Shown: piece after piece, positions 60,101 to 64,000 of the stretch | How positions within the stretch are numbered: position 1 is the stretch's first letter | Layout of the letters: every line of letters starts with the position of its first letter | Source: Phycisphaerae bacterium | GTDB taxonomy: Bacteria > Planctomycetota > Phycisphaerae > UBA1845 > PWPN01 | NCBI GenBank assembly: GCA_035384605.1 | Contig: DAOOIV010000005.1 | Coordinates: 1-64,000, forward strand | DNA length: 64,000 bases | Reading direction: 5' to 3' | The notes under the pieces: model-generated | The model's database searches: none | Seen by the model: the letters and a program-made list of their open reading frames with translations, nothing else | Told to the model about the DNA's origin: nothing | Translations under genes and position numbers: made by a program

Positions 60101-60608
60101 TCGAGATCGCGAGTTGGTCCGGTTCGATTTCCCGCGCCAGCAGAAGCCCCCCTGGTGGTGTCTCTCCGATTTCTGGCGGCCGAAGTCAACGGGGCAATAC
60201 GACGTGATCGGCATGTCGGTCGTGACCATGGGCCCGCACGCCAGCGAGGTCGCTCGCGAATGGTTCGAAGCGGGGCGATACACCGACTATCTCTACTTGC
60301 ACGGCCTGAGCGTCGAAGGGGCCGAATCACTGGCCGAATGGACCCACAAGCGAGTCCGGGTTGAACTGGGCATCGCCGGTCGGGATGCCCCTGAGTTGCG
60401 CAAGCTCCTTCAACAAGGCTACCAGGGGAGTCGCTACAGCTTCGGATACCCCGCGTGCCCGAACCTCGAGGACCAAGTCAAACTCTGGCGGATTCTCCAC
60501 CCGGAGCGCATCGGCGTCCGGCTGACCGAACAATTGCAGATGGTTCCTGAACAGTCCGTTTCGGCGATCATCGCCCATCACCCCGAGGCGCGATACTTCA
60601 AGGCATGA
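57138..60608 (+). CDS. metH: Cobalamin-dependent methionine synthase
   Basis: A 1156-residue enzyme methylating homocysteine from methyl-THF via cobalamin. Domains: homocysteine-binding (~1-320; zinc Cys in LNCATGP and GGCCGTT), pterin-binding (~340-610; IIGERTNANGSKKF, PLMIDSTE), cobalamin-binding cap and Rossmann part (~640-870; KGDVHDIGKNLVDI with lower-ligand His728), and the C-terminal SAM-dependent reactivation domain (~900-1156; YSFGYPACPNLEDQ). All four domains are present. Start at ATG 57138. A ~35-residue low-complexity stretch (SGCARSSTPRPAVLRDDRIE) joins the last two domains. No cobalamin riboswitch was recognised upstream. Confidence 0.95.
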   Translation: MDSAFLRALDERIMVLDGAMGTSVHAFDLPLSDYRGLENCTEILCLTRPDVVCEIHARFLGVGCDAVETNTFGANKIVLAEFGLAGQTRELNRAAVRIAREACRRFSAPDHPRFVIGSIGPGTKLPSLRQVTFDELEDSYAEQIRGLMDEGVDALLFETCQDILQAKAGLAAAEIVFAECGRRVPVMVQVTMETTGTMLVGCDIGAALTVLDAYPQIEVIGLNCATGPEQMSEHIRYLSEHCTRRISVVPNAGLPELVDGKPRYPLSPEDLTRRLVEFVEQDGVNMVGGCCGTTPEHMAQVVKAMKGRRPAPRSPRFEPSVSSLYQSITIRQDNSFLIIGERTNANGSKKFREMLAAEDFDGMVEMAKDQVRAGSHMIDVCTAYVGRDEMADMTRLIARLATEVPVPLMIDSTEASVIEAALRLVGGRCIVNSVNLEDGEKRCAEILPICRKYGAAVVALAIDEEGMAKTADRKVGIARRLHDLATGKYGLRSSDLLFDPLTFTICTGNAEDRRLGLETLEALRRIKQELPDCHTVLGVSNISFGIKPAARQVLNSVFLHYARERGLDAAIVHAGGFQPLYKIDPKLREIARRLIFDDRQEGYDPLADLLAQFGDDAVSRPEAAARPPATIEERLKQRIIDGDRTGLTDDLDEAMKTYKPLQIINELLLPGMKAVGELFGEGQMQLPFVLQSAETMKTAVAHLEPFMERTDATGRGSIVLATVKGDVHDIGKNLVDILLTNNGFKVHNLGIKVPIKAMIDAWQEHKAQVIGMSGLLVKSTLVMRDNLLVLNERGLTPTVILGGAALTRSYVERELRPLYRGSLFYAKDAFEGLGLMRRICEQGVQSIPVQTAGGSDPGEYEMGSGCARSSTPRPAVLRDDRIERSGIATDVSIPTPPFWGAQVIENIPLTEALSFINEFMLFQSQWQFKKRGRPQEEFDRFLDETVRPIYRDLVARCNAENILQPKVIYGYWPCQSEGNSLIIYDPQDRDRELVRFDFPRQQKPPWWCLSDFWRPKSTGQYDVIGMSVVTMGPHASEVAREWFEAGRYTDYLYLHGLSVEGAESLAEWTHKRVRVELGIAGRDAPELRKLLQQGYQGSRYSFGYPACPNLEDQVKLWRILHPERIGVRLTEQLQMVPEQSVSAIIAHHPEARYFKA

Positions 60609-60742
60609 GTTGAGGGTTCAGAAAAGGATGAAGAATGAGGGATAGGGATGAAACGAAACAAGAGACCGTCATGTGGGGGTTGTCTGCCCCGCTTTCATCC
60701 TTCGTCTTGCCCAGGCCCAGGACTGCGCAATCTGAGATGTGA

Positions 60743-60760
60743 GATTTGAGATTTCAAATC
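60743..60760. repeat. Short palindrome after metH
   Basis: GATTTGA-gatt-TCAAATC, next to gagatgtgagatttgagat direct repeats. No T-run. Confidence 0.5.
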
Positions 60761-60823
60761 GGACTCTCCGGTCTGCGACTCAAGATCAGCAGCGTGCTCA
60801 CGCGGAGACCTGCCTTCGCCGCG

Positions 60824-62548
60824 TCATTCCGGAAATGCCATGTCAATGACTTGCAGCTTGACCGACGTTCGCCCGTTGTACGTGTCGAGAATAGGTTCGA
60901 AGGCCACCCTGCAACGACGGTGGTCGAGCAAAGGCCGGAGCGCATCCTTCTGGTTGAACGCAATGGCCTTGCGCGTGATCCGACCATCCGTCAGTGCGAA
61001 CTGCAAGTGCTGACCGTTCTTGCCCACCAGCCGCGGCTCGCCCGCGAGTTGCAGGATGCCCGATGCGAACTTCGGTTTGGGGTTGCCCACGCCAAAAGGC
61101 TGGAGCCTCTGCAACTCGTGGACCAGAGCATCCGGCAGGTCGTTCAGCCCGATCTCGGCATCCAGCCTCAGCGAGGGTTCGAGATCCTTGCACGTCAATG
61201 TCCGGTTGGCCAGCTCAACAAATCTTTCGGTGAATGATTCGATGTTTTCATGCCGAATGCGCAGGCCGGCGGCCATGGCGTGTCCGCCGAACGCCTCCAG
61301 GTGATCCGAGCACTCGGCCAACGCCTGGTGCATCTTGAAGTTTCGGATGCTGCGGGCCGAGCCCTGTCCCTGACCGTTTTCCAGCGAGATCAACACCGTC
61401 GGGCGGCAATATCGATCCACGATGCGCGAGGCGACGATGCCGATCACGCCCGCGTGCCACTTTTCGCAGGCCAGGACGATCGCCCGGCGGGCGTCTCCGG
61501 CCAGGTTGCCGGCGTCAATCATCCCGCACGCTTCCTTGAGGATCTGTCGTTCGACTGCCTGCCGCCCGCGGTTCTGGCTTTCCAGGTAGGCGGCAATCTC
61601 TCGGGCACGCGGGGCGTCAGCCAGGGTCAGCAGCTCGACGGCCATTCGAGCGTGGCCCATGCGCCCCGCGGCATTGAGTCGCGGTGCCAGCCAGAAGCCC
61701 ACGTGTTCGCTGTCGATCTTCTGGTCCGAGAGCCGGGCTGATTCAATCAGGGCCCGCAGGCCGATGAGCCGCGTATCGTTCACACCCAGCAGACCGAATC
61801 GGGCCAGAATGCGGTTCTCGCCGCTCAGCGGCACGACGTCGGCGATAGTTCCCAGCGCCGCAAGACTGGTCGCGTCGATGAGAAACTTGCGGAACTCGGG
61901 CTTAACCCGCTCCGATTGGGAAAGCATGCGTGCCACCGCCCAGGCCAGCTTGAACGCCACTCCGGCCCCGCAGATGTCCGGGTTCGCGTAAGCCCCGGCG
62001 GCGGTTGGGTGGACGATGGCGTCGGCCTCGGGCAGCGTCGCGCCGGGCGAATGATGGTCGGTAATGATCAGCGTCAGGCCGATCTCACGGGCAATCTCTG
62101 CTTCTTTCACCGCAGTGATACCACAGTCCACGGTGATCACCGTATCGGCCCCGTCTTGTCGGATCTGTCGCAGCGCCTCGGCGTTGACCCCATATCCTTC
62201 CTCCAGCCGATTGGGCACGTAGAAACAGACCCGAGCCCCGGCCAGCGTCAGCAGGTGCCAGAGAATGGCCGTTGCCGTGATGCCGTCGACGTCATAGTCG
62301 CCGTAAATGACGATGGGTCGCCGCTCGCGAATCTTGCGGGCGATGATAGTGGCAGCTTCGACTGCCCCGGGAAGAGTCTCCGGCGCCAGCAGGCACTTCA
62401 ATTCCGGGTTGAGAAAAAGTCGTGCCGCATCGGGATCGGCCACGCCGCGGTTGTGCAGCACCTGGGCCAGCAGGGGATGAATGCCCAGTCGCCTCGCAGC
62501 CGCGGCACACTCTGGCCATGCCGGGATGATTGTCCAGTTTTTTGGCAT
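60824..62548 (-). CDS. recJ: Single-stranded-DNA exonuclease RecJ
   Basis: A 574-residue 5'-3' ssDNA exonuclease in recombination and mismatch repair. The DHH phosphoesterase motifs are GDYDVDGITATAI, TVDCGITAVKE, IITDHHSPG and LAPRLNAAGRMGHA; the DHHA1 motif is EAFGGHAMAAGLRI; an OB-fold-like C-terminus follows (GKNGQHLQFALTDG). Start at ATG 62548, preceded by GGAGGAACTGGCAGGG; an in-frame GTG 18 bp upstream is possible. Length fits bacterial RecJ (~565-580). Confidence 0.94.
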   Translation of the reverse strand: MPKNWTIIPAWPECAAAARRLGIHPLLAQVLHNRGVADPDAARLFLNPELKCLLAPETLPGAVEAATIIARKIRERRPIVIYGDYDVDGITATAILWHLLTLAGARVCFYVPNRLEEGYGVNAEALRQIRQDGADTVITVDCGITAVKEAEIAREIGLTLIITDHHSPGATLPEADAIVHPTAAGAYANPDICGAGVAFKLAWAVARMLSQSERVKPEFRKFLIDATSLAALGTIADVVPLSGENRILARFGLLGVNDTRLIGLRALIESARLSDQKIDSEHVGFWLAPRLNAAGRMGHARMAVELLTLADAPRAREIAAYLESQNRGRQAVERQILKEACGMIDAGNLAGDARRAIVLACEKWHAGVIGIVASRIVDRYCRPTVLISLENGQGQGSARSIRNFKMHQALAECSDHLEAFGGHAMAAGLRIRHENIESFTERFVELANRTLTCKDLEPSLRLDAEIGLNDLPDALVHELQRLQPFGVGNPKPKFASGILQLAGEPRLVGKNGQHLQFALTDGRITRKAIAFNQKDALRPLLDHRRCRVAFEPILDTYNGRTSVKLQVIDMAFPE

Positions 62549-62844
62549 CCCTGCCAGTTCCTCCACTCACTGATCCGCGCCGGTTCAGTCAGCCGCTCAA
62601 TATACGCCGCGGGCATAGCCGTTACAATTGTCTTGTCGGGCAATACGGATGCGTTTCGGTCGTTTTCTGTCCTGGCGATGATCCGTCACGCCGGAGCGCG
62701 CGGTTTCCGGCATCTTTCCAGGGATGACGACATCATGTAGACTTAGGTTTCAGACAACTCAGTCAAGCCTACCCTGGCGGCAGCCTCAGGAGCCGAGGCA
62801 GGCCTCTGTCTTGAGAACCCGGAACGTCGGATCAGGAGCTCATT

Positions 62845-64000
62845 ATGGGGCAGCAGGTGTCCACGCGGAAACTCCAAATCAAAGTCGCAGCGGCCATTCA
62901 ACAGGGTCAAGAGCGAATCGCCGGTCGTAGCAAGCTGATCGACCGGGCCTTGCAGCACCTCAGACTGAGCCAAGGCAAGCACTGGGAAGGGGCGACACCC
63001 CACGACAAGTACGTCAGTCTCGCGCTGGCGGTCCGGGACTTGGCCGTCGAGCGGATGATCCAGACGCAGGCCGCATACGCCAAGCAGGACGTGAAACGAG
63101 TGTACTACCTGTCGCTCGAGTTCCTGCTCGGTCGGCTCCTGCGCAACAATCTGGTCAATCTGGGCCTGTATGGTGAGTGCTGCAGCGTCGTTTCCGAAGA
63201 CAGCGATTTCGATCACATCTTCGACGTTGAGCCGGACGCCGGCCTGGGCAACGGTGGTCTGGGGCGCCTGGCCGCCTGCTACATGGATTCGGCCGCGTCT
63301 CAGGGTTATCCGGTGTATGGCTACAGCATTCGCTACGAACACGGGATGTTCCACCAGGAGATCGAGAACGGCTGGCAAGTTGAAAGACCGGAGTACTGGT
63401 TGCGCTTCGGCACGCCGTGGGAACTGATGCGGCCCGAGTTCGCGACCATCGTGCGACTCCGGGGGCACGTCGAGCACCGCACGGATTCGCAGGGGCGATA
63501 TCGGCCGGCGTGGGTGGGATACCACACCGTCGTCGGCATACCGTACGACATTCCCATGGTCGGCTATGGCGGGCGAGCCGTGAACATCCTGCGACTGTGG
63601 GCCTCAAGCGCGTCCGAAATGCTCAACCTCGAAGCCTTCAATCAAGGCGGGTATCTCGAGGCGGTTCGCGAAAAAGTCATGAACGAAACGATCTCGAAGG
63701 TACTCTACCCGGCCGACCAGACACAGAGAGGCCGGCACCTGCGACTGGTCCAGCAGTACTTCTTCGTGGCCTGTACGCTGGCCGACATTCTGCGGCGATA
63801 CGACCGCGACCACGATACCATCGATGATCTACCCAACAAGGTGGCGATCCACCTGAATGATACTCACCCGTCGATCGCGATTGCGGAGATGATGCGCATT
63901 CTGGTCGATGATCGGGGCCTCGATTGGGACCGGGCGTGGGAGATGACCCAGGCCATCTTCGCCTATACCAACCATACGCTCCTACCCGAGGCCCTCGAAA
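62845..64000 (+). CDS. glgP: Glycogen phosphorylase, 5' part
   Basis: An open frame of 385 codons from ATG 62845 (CAGGAG 6 nt upstream) runs past the window edge. It encodes the N-terminal half of an alpha-glucan phosphorylase: VYYLSLEFLLGRLLRNNL, EPDAGLGNGGLGRLAACYMD (the GxGNGGLGR glucan/phosphate-site motif), YGYSIRYEHGMF and VAIHLNDTHPSIAIAEMMRI, then FAYTNHTLLPEAL. It should release glucose-1-phosphate from storage glucan. The pyridoxal-phosphate lysine lies beyond the window. Confidence 0.94.
   Translation, partial: MGQQVSTRKLQIKVAAAIQQGQERIAGRSKLIDRALQHLRLSQGKHWEGATPHDKYVSLALAVRDLAVERMIQTQAAYAKQDVKRVYYLSLEFLLGRLLRNNLVNLGLYGECCSVVSEDSDFDHIFDVEPDAGLGNGGLGRLAACYMDSAASQGYPVYGYSIRYEHGMFHQEIENGWQVERPEYWLRFGTPWELMRPEFATIVRLRGHVEHRTDSQGRYRPAWVGYHTVVGIPYDIPMVGYGGRAVNILRLWASSASEMLNLEAFNQGGYLEAVREKVMNETISKVLYPADQTQRGRHLRLVQQYFFVACTLADILRRYDRDHDTIDDLPNKVAIHLNDTHPSIAIAEMMRILVDDRGLDWDRAWEMTQAIFAYTNHTLLPEALE

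Overview
The window is high-GC DNA from a member of the Planctomycetota, probably a Phycisphaerae- or Pirellulales-like lineage known from environmental genomes. The grounds are a DUF1549/DUF1553 + DUF1501 + pre-peptidase-domain operon, several Tat-exported Gfo/Idh/MocA oxidoreductases, a PEP-CTERM protein, a dockerin-bearing glycoside hydrolase, DUF1080 fused to GH29, zinc-ribbon membrane proteins and UroD-like methyltransferases. No plasmid, prophage, CRISPR array or complete insertion sequence is visible. Genes on both strands are mixed in short operons or stand alone, separated by repeat-rich gaps.

Layout. 1-0.55 kb is a cluster of palindromic and tandem repeats. 0.5-11 kb carries a secreted lectin-like protein, nicotinamidase, two zinc-ribbon membrane paralogs sharing an identical 242-bp 5' block, GH38 alpha-mannosidase, a DUF1080-GH29-F5/8C fucosidase and a type II thioesterase lacking its catalytic Ser and His. 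11-15.8 kb has tRNA-Ser(UGA), a decayed GIY-YIG gene, a small cassette (aspartic protease plus antitoxin-like protein) bracketed by a duplicated Gfo/Idh 3' end, and a UroD-family methyltransferase. 15.9-25.5 kb has an O-antigen-ligase/TPR protein, cobalamin adenosyltransferase, a CAP-domain lipoprotein, a third zinc-ribbon protein, a GpsA-cytidylyltransferase pair and a LysE-type exporter. 25.5-31.6 kb has priA, a Gfo/Idh gene interrupted by TAG, an intact Gfo/Idh gene and a frameshifted PEP-CTERM gene. 31.7-33.5 kb is an orphan ParB-like gene between inverted repeats. 33.5-47 kb has a HEAT-repeat exported protein, the dockerin glycoside hydrolase, ribosomal protein S1, a RidA/chorismatase-like protein and the DUF1549/1501/PPC operon. 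47-64 kb has a lipoprotein, a MATE exporter, an AAA ATPase, ileS, an orphan RHH antitoxin, purN, a Gfo/Idh gene, metH, recJ and the start of a glycogen phosphorylase gene that runs off the window.

How the genes fit together: much of the accessory content serves degradation of complex glycans (mannosidase, fucosidase, dockerin hydrolase, Gfo/Idh sugar oxidoreductases, DUF1501/1553 secretome proteins) and export or surface building (O-antigen ligase, PEP-CTERM, cytidylyltransferase). Cobalamin metabolism appears in three places (adenosyltransferase, MetH, UroD-type methyltransferase). The informational genes (priA, ileS, rpsA, recJ, tRNA-Ser) are scattered singly.

The most unusual signals are the in-frame repeat/palindrome insertions inside the conserved genes priA and ileS, the thioesterase pseudoenzyme, the 3'-end duplication bracketing a small gene cassette, the inverted repeats around the ParB-like gene, the identical 5' block of the two zinc-ribbon paralogs, and a near-identical promoter block upstream of the AAA ATPase gene and ileS. 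All function assignments come from reading motifs by eye; no database search was run.
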